Assembly (NCBI GenBank): GCA_903901395.1
Contig: CAIUQW010000133.1
Location: 1 to 11,835 of the forward strand
Source: an uncultured Chlorobiales bacterium
GTDB taxonomy: Bacteria; Bacteroidota; Chlorobiia; Chlorobiales; Chlorobiaceae
Direction: 5' to 3'
DNA length: 11,835 nt
Position 1 is the first letter of the stretch; each line of letters begins with the position of its first letter. This document shows positions 1-7,320 of the stretch, piece after piece. The notes beneath the pieces were generated by a model. The model made no database searches and was not told the DNA's origin. It saw nothing but the letters and a program-made list of their open reading frames with translations. Made by a program: the position numbers and the translations under genes.

Positions 1-31
1 AGGGGAGGATACTTTTTTGGTCAGGAAACAG

Positions 32-68
32 AAAAAGCCTTGTAACATCTTCTGTTACAAGGCTTTTT
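32..68 (-). terminator. Strong hairpin terminator after tRNA-Gln, symmetric
   Basis: A perfect 16-bp inverted repeat (32-47 paired with 53-68) encloses a 5-nt loop. Each arm has an A-run at one end and a T-run at the other, so the transcript on either strand ends in a GC-containing stem followed by five U. It begins a few bases past the 3' end of the minus-strand tRNA and is therefore the likely tRNA terminator. The symmetry means it could also stop plus-strand transcripts entering from the left of the window. Confidence 0.85.
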
Positions 69-72
69 GGTG

Positions 73-145
73 CTGAGGAGCCAGGACTCGAACCTGGAAT
101 TGCCTGATCCAGAGTCAGGAGCCTTACCAATTTGGCCACTCCTCA
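73..145 (-). tRNA. tRNA-Gln (anticodon CUG)
   Basis: Read on the minus strand, this folds as a full cloverleaf. The acceptor stem is TGAGGAG with CTCCTCA, followed by discriminator G. The D-arm contains TTGGTAAGG. The anticodon stem is CCTGA/TCAGG around the loop CTCTGGA, giving anticodon CUG (glutamine, CAG codons). The T-arm is CCAGG-TTCGAGT-CCTGG. The bases after the discriminator are CAC, not CCA, so CCA appears not to be encoded and would be added by the CCA-adding enzyme. The gene is followed at once by the hairpin terminator. Its own promoter, to the right of 145, is not clear to me. The anticodon assignment is read directly; the weak point is only the exact 3' boundary. Confidence 0.93.
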
Positions 146-171
146 ATTCAGTGGCTCAATGTAATAAAAAA

Positions 172-200
172 TTCGGAAATCCAACACCGGATTTCACCAT
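172..200 (-). terminator. Possible weak terminator of the histidine kinase gene
   Basis: On the minus strand GAAATCC and GGATTTC (plus-strand positions 176-182 and 189-195) form a 7-bp stem with a 6-nt loop, followed three bases later by a run of six T. It lies about 55 bp past the stop codon of the large kinase gene and before the tRNA, the right place for an intrinsic terminator. The stem is short and not very GC-rich, so termination may be partial and the tRNA could be partly co-transcribed with the kinase gene. Confidence 0.4.
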
Positions 201-251
201 TTCGCAAAAAATCGAATCCGCTTGCGGCTCATCCTCGAAAACCGCTCAGGC

Positions 252-3200
252 TCAGGTGTTCGAGGAGATAATTTCGTTGACTACGGCGACCAGTTTGGCC
301 AGCCTTACCGGTTTTTTCAGTATCTGGCAGATGCCGTACTCGCTCAGGGCGCTTGCCTCCTCGATGTCCTTTCCGTAGCCGGTCATCAGGATAATCGGCA
401 CCTGTGGGTTTACTTTTTTCAGCTCCGCCGAAAGTTCCAGACCGCTCAGCTCGGGCATGGTCAGATCGGTGATGACAAGATCGAACTCTCCGCGTTGCTG
501 CCTGAAATACTCGACCGCCTCGCGGGGATTTTTCACCGTGATGACCTGGAAGCCCTGTTTGGTCAGCATCGACGTGATCATGTTGAGAATCAGCTCTTCA
601 TCATCGACGAAAAGAATCCTGCCTTTACCCCGCTGGGGCGCTGGCTGCACGCTCTGCTGCTCTCTGACCTCCTCGACGATCGGCAGATAGATGCTGAATG
701 TTGTGGAGATGCCCGGCTCGCTTTCCACCACAATCTCCCCCTTGTAGCCGGTGATGATGCCATGCACGACCGACAAGCCGAGTCCGGAACCTTTGTCGGC
801 AGGCTTGGTCGTGAAAAACGGCTCGAAAATATGCTCCATCGTCTCCTTGCTCATGCCGATGCCGTTGTCGGAAATGCTCAGCTCCGCATAGGGGTTCGCC
901 GTCAGTCCCGTCAGCTTTTGCCGCAATGCGCTGTCGGGCGTGACTTCGCGGAGCTTGATGGTGATGACTCCGCAACTCTTGTCGATGGCCTGCCAGGCAT
1001 TCGTGCAGAGATTGACAATCACCTGGTGAAGTTTCGACGGATCGATGAGGATGTTGCCGCACGAGTTGTCGATATGCTGCTCGATGTGGATGTTTGAGGG
1101 AATCGACGGACGGAGGAGCTGAAGCGCCTCTTTGACGATCGCCTGAACCCTGGCGATTTTGGGGGCGGTTTCATGCGCCTTGCTGAAGGTCAGAATCTGC
1201 GCGATCAGGTGCTTGGCGCGTTCGGCAGCCTGGACGATGGCGGTATAATATTCGGCATCGTACCCCTCTTCGGAGGCGGTCAACATGCCCAGTTCGGCGT
1301 ATCCGAGAATGGGCGTCAGCAGATTGTTGAAATCATGGGCGATGCCTCCGGCAAGCTTGCCGATTGTTTCGAGGCGCTCGGCTTTCTGAAGCTGGAGTTC
1401 GAGCCGTTTTTTCTCCGCCTCGTCTTTTTTTCGCTGGGTTATATCGCGAATGACGCCGATCATGCCAGAAAAAATATTTCCTTCCGCTTCCTGAACATAT
1501 CTGACGCCCACTTCGCCATGGAGATTTGCGCCATCTTTTTTTCTGTATTTCAGATCGAATACTTCGTAATCAACCTGATTGGCAATGGCGTAACCAACCT
1601 TATGACGCGCTTTTTCGATTTCATCATTGTCGATGAAGTTAAAAAATGAGTGGCCGATCACATCTTCGGGCCGGTATCCGGCAGTTTTTTCGATGGATGG
1701 CGAGATATAGCGCACTATTCCCTCGAAGTCAGTAACGAAGACGATTTCGGACATCTGTTCGGTGATCATCCGGAACTTCTGTTCGCTCTCGCGCAATGAT
1801 TGCTCGATCTTTTTACGCTTGGTGATGATATCGAAAATGACAATGAAATAGTCGGGCTTCGGGCTGTAGACCAAAAAGGAGAACCACTCCTGCAGCGCAT
1901 TCAGAAAATAGTCGAAATATTCCGGCTGGCCGTTTTTCACCACGCGATCAGCGACTCTGAAGATTTCAGGATCGGTTGTCCTGATTTTCGAAATGATTTC
2001 AGTCGCCCGTTTGCCAGCAACATCCTTCATCGAGAGCAGCTCTTCAAATTTACGGTTGACCTCGATGTATCGGTAATCCACGACGACGCCATTTTCATCG
2101 TACAGCGCCTGGCAATAGGCCATGCCGTTCGGTATGTTCTCAAAGAGCTTGCGATATTCAAGCTCGCTCCGCTGTATCGATTCGAGCAATTCCCGCCGCT
2201 CCGTGGTGTCGATCATCGTGCCGATATAGCCGGTCCATTTGCCGCTCTGGTTGTAAACCGGCTGCCCGCGCGACATCAGCCAGCGGATCGTGCCATCCGG
2301 CCAGCAGACGCGGAACTCCATATTGGACTCTATCGCCACTTTGTTGGTCTCCGTGATAGTGTCGATCACCATCTGACGGTCATCCGGATGAATGGCCTTC
2401 ATCCACAGCTCGAACGTGGGGCGCTGCTTTTGCTGTTCCTGGCCGAGCAGACGTTCGATCTCATTGGACCAGAACGCCTTGCCGGTTTCCATGTTCATCT
2501 CCCAGACGCCAGCGCGCGCGGCTTCGAGCGCAAGGTCGAAACATTTCCTGTTTTCCAGCAGCTCAATTTCCGCCCGCTTGCGCTCGGAGATGTCCATGAC
2601 AATGCCCGACATGCGGTGTTCGTCGCCCGTCACATCCTTCTGAAATCCGCCCGCCACCAGAATCCAGCGAATCTCTCCGTCCGCGCGGCGAATGCGGCAT
2701 TCAAAATTCCACTCGCTCAGATTGTGTCGTGTCACCTCGACGATGCCGTACACCAGTTTGCGATCTTCAGGAATGACATGTTCGAGAAAGCGCTTGTAGG
2801 TCCATTCCGAAGTGGTCGAGCTGTAACCGAAAATTCTGGCAAGTTCAAGTGTACGGAGGAGCCTGCCCTCCTTGAGCTTCATGCTCCACCAGCCGATATG
2901 GCTTTTTTCAAGGGCGAAGTCGAGCTGTGATTTGCTGATTCTCAACTCTTTTTCAACCCGCAATCGCTCGGTCAGATCGTTGATGATGCAGTAAAACACC
3001 TCGTCGTCCTGAATTTCGATGAGAGTGGTCGATACCTCAACGTCGTGGAGGCTTCCATCTGCTCTCCGGTGGCGGCTTAAAACGATTTTCTGCCCAAGCT
3101 TTCTGATCAGTTCGATCTCGTGATCGATCATCTGAGGCGATTTTGTGGAGAGCTGCCCCAGGGTCATTGTGCACAACTCATCGATGGGCCAGCCGTAGAA

Positions 3201-4040
3201 GCTGGACGCGGCATGGTTGGCATCGATGATCGCTTTCGTCCGGGCATCGATGAGCAGCATGACGGTCGCGTGGCTGTCAAAGAGGCGCTTGAACTTCGAT
3301 TCGCTGATCTGAAGCGACTCTTCGAGGTGTTTGCATTTGGTTATCTCATGCGCCGTGGCGATGACTGATGGCTTGCCGCCAGTTACGATGCTTCTCGTGC
3401 TGATCGAATGCCACAGATACACCATTCGTCGACGATGCAGTATTCTCGCCTCGCATGTGGTTTCCGTTTTGCCGTTCAGCGCTACCATCAGGGCGGCGTG
3501 CAACTCATCGAGATCCTCGTCATGCACGGTGTCGTAAAGGTTCATGCCGGACAGGTTGCTATCGTTCACGCCGAACATGGCATGGCGGGCGTCCCGGTTC
3601 CATCCGGTGACAAGACCTTCCGGGTCGAGCGTGAAGGCCGGGCCGGGGATCAGGTCGGCTAGGCTTTGCGGCTCGCTGATCGAGCGTTCAAGATCGCGCC
3701 GTTCCGAAACAGTACCGGTGATGATGCATAAACAGGTGTTCGCTTCCGGAGAAGCAGCGTCGATAATGATGCTGCATCCGATGGCAATTTCGTTATCAGT
3801 ATGGCTGAAATCGATATTTCTTCCGGAGTCGAATGCTTCGGCGATCATATCGTTCAGCCTGAGGAACAGACTTGAAATGGCGAAGTTACTGAAGGAAAGC
3901 TCATCGAGAGGCGTTCCGGCCAGCTCGACGGGAGGGTTCCGCAACCCGGCCTCGAAAGAGGCGTTCGCCTCGAGAATCCGTCCTGAACGGTCGATTCGCA
4001 AGGCAGGCATGGCCAGATGTTCGATGACGGCTGAGAGCAT
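252..4040 (-). CDS. Multi-PAS hybrid sensor histidine kinase / response regulator (1262 aa)
   Basis: A soluble signalling kinase that would sense through stacked PAS domains, autophosphorylate on His and pass phosphate to its own receiver. I count about seven PAS/PAC-like units, at residues 1-118 (weak), 125-240, 247-365, 370-492, 497-618, 624-745 and 752-872. Most end in a D-I/L-T/S-E-R-type PAC-to-coiled-coil hinge (e.g. NDLTERL, MDISERK, RDITQRK). The kinase core follows: H-box AHDFNNLLTP with H902, N-box with N1014, DNGIG at 1058-1062, FEPFFTTK, then GSGLGLS at 1084-1090. The receiver spans about 1141-1260, with DDEE near its start, phospho-acceptor D1192, a Thr at 1220 and K1243-P1244. 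No signal peptide or transmembrane helix is visible, so it should be cytoplasmic. ATG 4040 is the only good start, because an in-frame stop lies 15 codons upstream at 4086-4088. There is no strong Shine-Dalgarno. No DNA-binding output domain is present, so any downstream partner is unknown. Family assignment is secure; the signal is not knowable from sequence. Confidence 0.95.
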   Translation of the reverse strand: MLSAVIEHLAMPALRIDRSGRILEANASFEAGLRNPPVELAGTPLDELSFSNFAISSLFLRLNDMIAEAFDSGRNIDFSHTDNEIAIGCSIIIDAASPEANTCLCIITGTVSERRDLERSISEPQSLADLIPGPAFTLDPEGLVTGWNRDARHAMFGVNDSNLSGMNLYDTVHDEDLDELHAALMVALNGKTETTCEARILHRRRMVYLWHSISTRSIVTGGKPSVIATAHEITKCKHLEESLQISESKFKRLFDSHATVMLLIDARTKAIIDANHAASSFYGWPIDELCTMTLGQLSTKSPQMIDHEIELIRKLGQKIVLSRHRRADGSLHDVEVSTTLIEIQDDEVFYCIINDLTERLRVEKELRISKSQLDFALEKSHIGWWSMKLKEGRLLRTLELARIFGYSSTTSEWTYKRFLEHVIPEDRKLVYGIVEVTRHNLSEWNFECRIRRADGEIRWILVAGGFQKDVTGDEHRMSGIVMDISERKRAEIELLENRKCFDLALEAARAGVWEMNMETGKAFWSNEIERLLGQEQQKQRPTFELWMKAIHPDDRQMVIDTITETNKVAIESNMEFRVCWPDGTIRWLMSRGQPVYNQSGKWTGYIGTMIDTTERRELLESIQRSELEYRKLFENIPNGMAYCQALYDENGVVVDYRYIEVNRKFEELLSMKDVAGKRATEIISKIRTTDPEIFRVADRVVKNGQPEYFDYFLNALQEWFSFLVYSPKPDYFIVIFDIITKRKKIEQSLRESEQKFRMITEQMSEIVFVTDFEGIVRYISPSIEKTAGYRPEDVIGHSFFNFIDNDEIEKARHKVGYAIANQVDYEVFDLKYRKKDGANLHGEVGVRYVQEAEGNIFSGMIGVIRDITQRKKDEAEKKRLELQLQKAERLETIGKLAGGIAHDFNNLLTPILGYAELGMLTASEEGYDAEYYTAIVQAAERAKHLIAQILTFSKAHETAPKIARVQAIVKEALQLLRPSIPSNIHIEQHIDNSCGNILIDPSKLHQVIVNLCTNAWQAIDKSCGVITIKLREVTPDSALRQKLTGLTANPYAELSISDNGIGMSKETMEHIFEPFFTTKPADKGSGLGLSVVHGIITGYKGEIVVESEPGISTTFSIYLPIVEEVREQQSVQPAPQRGKGRILFVDDEELILNMITSMLTKQGFQVITVKNPREAVEYFRQQRGEFDLVITDLTMPELSGLELSAELKKVNPQVPIILMTGYGKDIEEASALSEYGICQILKKPVRLAKLVAVVNEIISSNT

Positions 4041-4088
4041 GGTTCCGGTCTGGTTGCAGTTGATACAGTGGCGTAACCTCTGATACTA

Positions 4089-4531
4089 TCAAGCGGGGGC
4101 AGGGAAGTCGTCAATATCTGCGTTCAATATACATTGATTCATCTGGATTATAGATATTATTTTTAGCCACCCAAGGCACTTTATAATTAAGAGTTGCGTG
4201 CGTTCTGCTCATGCCTGGGCAACGGTGGTGAGGTTTTCTCAGTATATTTAAGTTGAGAGTATCTGCTATGAATCTCGTACTGAACGAAGTGACGAGACGA
4301 GCCTGTTCCGATGATTGCCGGAGCGGGATTCAGAACGAAAAGGCGCGGAAGGGGAAATCCTGAGCAACTTGTTTCCGGTATTACGTTTGGGGCGGCTTTT
4401 CGCTCCGGGCCGGTCTCACCAGACGATCCCGTCTTTGTATGCTGTTGTTGAAAAAAATGGAATTTTTCATGGAAATGTCCGTTTTCAGTTTCTAATTGAT
4501 AGGAAGGCGGTAAACCTGATCCATTCACGAC
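4089..4531. other. Divergent intergenic region between kinase gene and exporter operon
   Basis: This stretch of more than 440 bp carries no convincing gene. The open frames across it have unremarkable sequence and no family resemblance. It must hold the divergent promoters for the kinase gene (candidate at 4147-4174) and for the exporter operon, for which I find no clear plus-strand promoter. A TATAAT on the plus strand at 4182-4187 lacks a properly spaced -35. A small inverted repeat, TGAAAAA at 4449-4455 and TTTTTCA at 4463-4469 with a 7-nt spacer, is the only operator-like structure I see near the operon start. Confidence 0.5.
4147..4174 (-). promoter_or_regulatory. Putative sigma-70-type promoter for the hybrid kinase gene
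   Basis: On the minus strand a consensus -10 hexamer TATAAT (plus-strand 4147-4152) lies 16 bp from a -35-like TTGGGT (4169-4174). Transcription would start near 4140, leaving about a 100-nt leader before ATG 4040. The -10 box is perfect but the -35 is poor (TTG only), and the surrounding DNA is AT-rich, so chance occurrence is possible. Confidence 0.45.
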
Positions 4532-5677
4532 ATGAAGCCTGTCTCCGGTATCTACAGGATTGCGCTGAAGCTCCTGATGAACGACAAGAGCAAGTTCACG
4601 GCGCTTCTGGTGGGCATAACCTTCGCCGTGTTTCTCATGGTGATGATGATGTCGATGTTTTCGGGGATTCTTGCCCGATCTTGCGCTCCGGTCTACAACA
4701 TCGGCGCGAAGGTGTGGGTGATGGATCCGGCGGTGAACAACACCAACAGCAGCATTCCGATGCCCGATTACATCCTGTCGGCGTCACGGAGCATTCCGGG
4801 CGTGAAGTACGCCGTGCCGCTCTATTTCGGCAGCGCCCTGCTCAAGCTCAAGGATGGAACCTATCAGGCGGCAACGGTGGTCGGACTCGACGACTCGACG
4901 CTCTTCGGACGGCCCGAGATGATCGAAGGCAGGATTGAGGATATTTTCGCCGAAAACGCCTTCGTGGTGGTGAAGGACGCCGAGTTTCCCAAGCTCGAAA
5001 ACCCGAAAATCGGCACCGAATTCGAGATCAACGACAACCGCGGCACGGTAGTCGGCATCGCCAGAGCCGCCTCGTCGGGCCTCTTCGGCGTGCCGACGCT
5101 CTACACAACCTACAATCGCGCCATCACTTACATTCCGTCGGCACGTTTCACCACCTCCTACGTGCTGATCGAGCCGAAGAGCGACGCGGACATACCGGGC
5201 ATCCAGAAGGCTATCGCGAAACTTGGCTACGAGGCGCTCACCCGCGACCAGTTCGTCAAGAAGGTCTCCAACTTTTACACCTTCAAGACCGGCGTTGGCA
5301 TGAACATCATGATGATGACCGCCATCAGCTTCGTCGTCGGCCTCTCCATCTCCGGCCAGACCTTCTACACCTTCATCCTCGAAAACATCGGCAAGTTCGG
5401 CGCGATGAAGGCCATCGGCGCGAAGGGCAATGAGCTGATCGCGATGATTCTCGCGCAGGCCTTCGTCACCTCGCTGATCGGCTACGGCCTCGGCGTCGGG
5501 GCGGCATCGACCTTCATCATCATCGCCAAGCTGCGCATGCCCGACTACGCCGCCCAGCTCACCTTCCAGACGCTCGGGCTGGCGCTTGTGATGGTGATGA
5601 TCATCGCGGGCTTTTCGAGCTACATCGGCGTGCGCAAGGTGTTGCAGATTCAGCCTTTCGACATTTTCAGGGGATGA
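4532..5677 (+). CDS. ABC transporter permease, DevC/MacB (FtsX-like) type
   Basis: The inner-membrane subunit of a tripartite exporter, 381 aa. It has the four-helix layout of the MacB/FtsX/DevC superfamily: one N-terminal membrane helix (about 22-46), a large periplasmic domain (about 47-250) and three C-terminal helices (about 254-280, 301-333, 344-364). Between helices two and three the segment ENIGKFGAMKAIGAKGNEL matches the cytoplasmic coupling helix of this family, which touches the ATPase. The C-terminus QIQPFDIFRG is also typical. As the only permease gene present, it would act as a homodimer. ATG 4532 fits the family's short cytoplasmic N-terminus, and an in-frame stop at 4517-4519 rules out longer forms. 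The ribosome site is poor: AGGAAGG at 4501-4507 is too far away. The size and simple topology suggest DevC rather than MacB, whose ATPase is fused. The substrate is unknown. Confidence 0.92.
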   Translation: MKPVSGIYRIALKLLMNDKSKFTALLVGITFAVFLMVMMMSMFSGILARSCAPVYNIGAKVWVMDPAVNNTNSSIPMPDYILSASRSIPGVKYAVPLYFGSALLKLKDGTYQAATVVGLDDSTLFGRPEMIEGRIEDIFAENAFVVVKDAEFPKLENPKIGTEFEINDNRGTVVGIARAASSGLFGVPTLYTTYNRAITYIPSARFTTSYVLIEPKSDADIPGIQKAIAKLGYEALTRDQFVKKVSNFYTFKTGVGMNIMMMTAISFVVGLSISGQTFYTFILENIGKFGAMKAIGAKGNELIAMILAQAFVTSLIGYGLGVGAASTFIIIAKLRMPDYAAQLTFQTLGLALVMVMIIAGFSSYIGVRKVLQIQPFDIFRG

Positions 5678-5678
5678 G

Positions 5679-6386
5679 ATGAGCGAAGCGGCGATCATCA
5701 GGGCCAACAATCTGGTCAAGTGGTTTGGCGAGGGCGAGGCGCGAACCGTGGCGGTCAAGCAGGCGTCGTTCGAGGCTCATTACGGCGAGATGCTCTACAT
5801 CGTCGGCCCCTCCGGCAGTGGCAAGACCACATTGCTCAGCATCATTTCAGGCATTCTGAGGCCGAATGAGGGAAGCGTCGTCGTCGAGGATCACGATCTT
5901 TGGAGCATGACGGACGACGAACTGGCCGATTTGCGGCTGAACAAGATCGGCTTCGTTTTTCAGGACTACCACCTCTTTCCGAGGCTGACGACGCTTGAAA
6001 ATGTCGCCATTCCGCTGATTTTGAAGAAGATGGAGTGGAACGAGGCGCTGAAGCTGGCGCGGGAGTATCTCGAAATTGTCGGGCTGAAAGATCGTGCCGA
6101 GTTGCAGCCGGTGAAGCTGAGCGGCGGCGAACAGCAGCGCGTGGCCATCGCGCGGGCCATCGCAGGCAAGCCGGACTTGCTGATTTTCGACGAGCCGACC
6201 GCCTCGCTCGACGGCGACACAGGGCGCAAGATCGTGGAGTTCGTGAAGTCGAACATCCTGAACGAAAAACGGGCCATCATCATCGTAACGCACGACAGCC
6301 GGATTTACGAATTCGCGGACAGGATCATGAAGATGGAGGATGGCAAAATCGTGGGGTACGAAACCAATCATTTCAATGAGAAATAA
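5679..6386 (+). CDS. ABC transporter ATP-binding protein, LolD/MacB/DevA type
   Basis: The cytoplasmic ATPase of the exporter, 235 aa, a full-length single nucleotide-binding domain. Motifs in order are Walker A GPSGSGKT (43-50), Q-loop around Q95 (VFQDYHLF), signature LSGGEQQR (147-154), Walker B LLIFDE (167-172) with D-loop ASLD, and the H-loop His205 (VTHD). The sequence belongs to the LolD/MacB subfamily, whose members drive mechanotransmission-type permeases such as the one encoded just upstream. ATG 5679 starts one base after the permease stop codon. AGGGG at 5669-5673, inside the permease's last codons, is a well-spaced Shine-Dalgarno, so translation is probably coupled. All catalytic residues are present. 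Its 3' end overlaps the adaptor gene. Confidence 0.95.
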   Translation: MSEAAIIRANNLVKWFGEGEARTVAVKQASFEAHYGEMLYIVGPSGSGKTTLLSIISGILRPNEGSVVVEDHDLWSMTDDELADLRLNKIGFVFQDYHLFPRLTTLENVAIPLILKKMEWNEALKLAREYLEIVGLKDRAELQPVKLSGGEQQRVAIARAIAGKPDLLIFDEPTASLDGDTGRKIVEFVKSNILNEKRAIIIVTHDSRIYEFADRIMKMEDGKIVGYETNHFNEK

Positions 6387-7320
6387 AATCCTGATCGGCA
6401 TCGCGATCTTCGGCATTCTGCTTGGCGTCGTGAGCGCAATAGTTATGAAGCTGCGCCCCAAATCGGAACCACCAGCTTTCACGCCGGCCTCGAATCCATA
6501 CCGGAGCGGCATTTACGCCAACGGCATTATCGAGAGCGCCCAGCAAAGCGGCGCGAATGTGAGCATCTACCCGGAAGTGTCGGGCACAGTGGTGAAGATT
6601 CCCGTCAGCGAGGGCGAAGAGGTAAAAGCTGGAACGCCGCTGCTCGTGCTTGACGACTCGGTTCAGCGCTCGACGGCGGCTTCGGCAAAGGCGAGCGTCG
6701 CGGTGGCTGAGGCGAGCCTTGCCAACGTGCAGGCGCAGTACAGTAAGCTGAGAGCGTCGTGGAGTCTCGATCCCCGCTCCGTGAGCAGGGACGCGCTCGA
6801 CACCGCCTCGAACGCCGTCCGCTCGGCCCGTGCGGGTCTCGAACTGGCCCGCAAGCAGTCTGACGCGGCCCATGCGCTGCTCGGCAAATACACCATCACG
6901 GCCCGCTCCGATGGCGCGATTCTCGCCATCAACACCTCCGTGGGCAGCTATATCTCCAGCCAGGGCGGCTTCAACTCCTACACGAACGGTTATGTGCCGG
7001 TGATCGTGATGGGCAACCCCGACCACAGCCTGCAAGTACGCTGCTACGTTGACGAAATTCTGATCCAGCGCCTGCCGGATCCGGCGAAGATCAGCGCGAG
7101 CATGTCGATTCGCGGCACCACGATCAAGATTCCGCTGAAATTCGTGAGGTTCCAGCCGAACGTCACGCCAAAGATCGAGCTGTCGAGCCAGCGCACCGAA
7201 CGGGTGGACGTGCGCGTGCTGCCGGTGATCTTCAGCTTTGAAAAGCCCGAGAAGGTCACGCTCTATCCCGGTCAACTCGTAGACATTTACATCGGTGAAG
7301 AAGCAGCGAACAACAAATAG
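6376..7320 (+). CDS. HlyD/DevB-family periplasmic adaptor protein
   Basis: The membrane-fusion subunit linking the inner-membrane ABC pump to an outer-membrane channel, 314 aa from this start. MRNK followed by a hydrophobic stretch (5-24) makes an uncleaved signal anchor. Residues 45-93 form the first half of a lipoyl-like domain (PEVSGTVVKIPVSEGEEVKAG). An Ala-rich alpha-hairpin spans about 94-170, and the second lipoyl half (TITARSDGAILAIN) follows at 173-187. Beta-barrel and membrane-proximal segments reach about residue 308. I chose ATG 6376, which overlaps the ATPase stop by 11 nt and gives a proper anchor. An in-frame ATG at 6340 would add 12 polar residues, and its GGAGG abuts the start codon with no spacing. 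No Shine-Dalgarno precedes 6376, suggesting translational coupling. Family and role are well supported; the exact start is less certain. Confidence 0.92.
   Translation: MRNKILIGIAIFGILLGVVSAIVMKLRPKSEPPAFTPASNPYRSGIYANGIIESAQQSGANVSIYPEVSGTVVKIPVSEGEEVKAGTPLLVLDDSVQRSTAASAKASVAVAEASLANVQAQYSKLRASWSLDPRSVSRDALDTASNAVRSARAGLELARKQSDAAHALLGKYTITARSDGAILAINTSVGSYISSQGGFNSYTNGYVPVIVMGNPDHSLQVRCYVDEILIQRLPDPAKISASMSIRGTTIKIPLKFVRFQPNVTPKIELSSQRTERVDVRVLPVIFSFEKPEKVTLYPGQLVDIYIGEEAANNK

Noticed and set aside
67..378. Plus-strand open frame of 103 codons
   Set aside because: It runs antisense through the tRNA-Gln gene and across the end of the kinase gene, so it is not a credible coding region.
222..1097. 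Long plus-strand open frame (291 codons)
   Set aside because: It lies fully antisense to the kinase and receiver part of the hybrid kinase, whose motifs are unmistakable, and its translation has no family resemblance.
4187..4528. Minus-strand open frame of 113 codons in the divergent intergenic region
   Set aside because: The product looks random, there is no ribosome site or homology that I recognise, and it covers the probable promoter region of the exporter operon.
4784..5758. Minus-strand open frame of 324 codons
   Set aside because: It is antisense to the permease gene. The His/Asp/Glu/Arg-rich low-complexity product is typical of shadow frames in GC-rich DNA.
6340..7320. Longer adaptor start at ATG 6340
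   Set aside because: It would place a polar 12-residue extension before the signal anchor, and its GGAGG has no spacing to the ATG. ATG 6376 gives a normal MRNK-plus-hydrophobic start.
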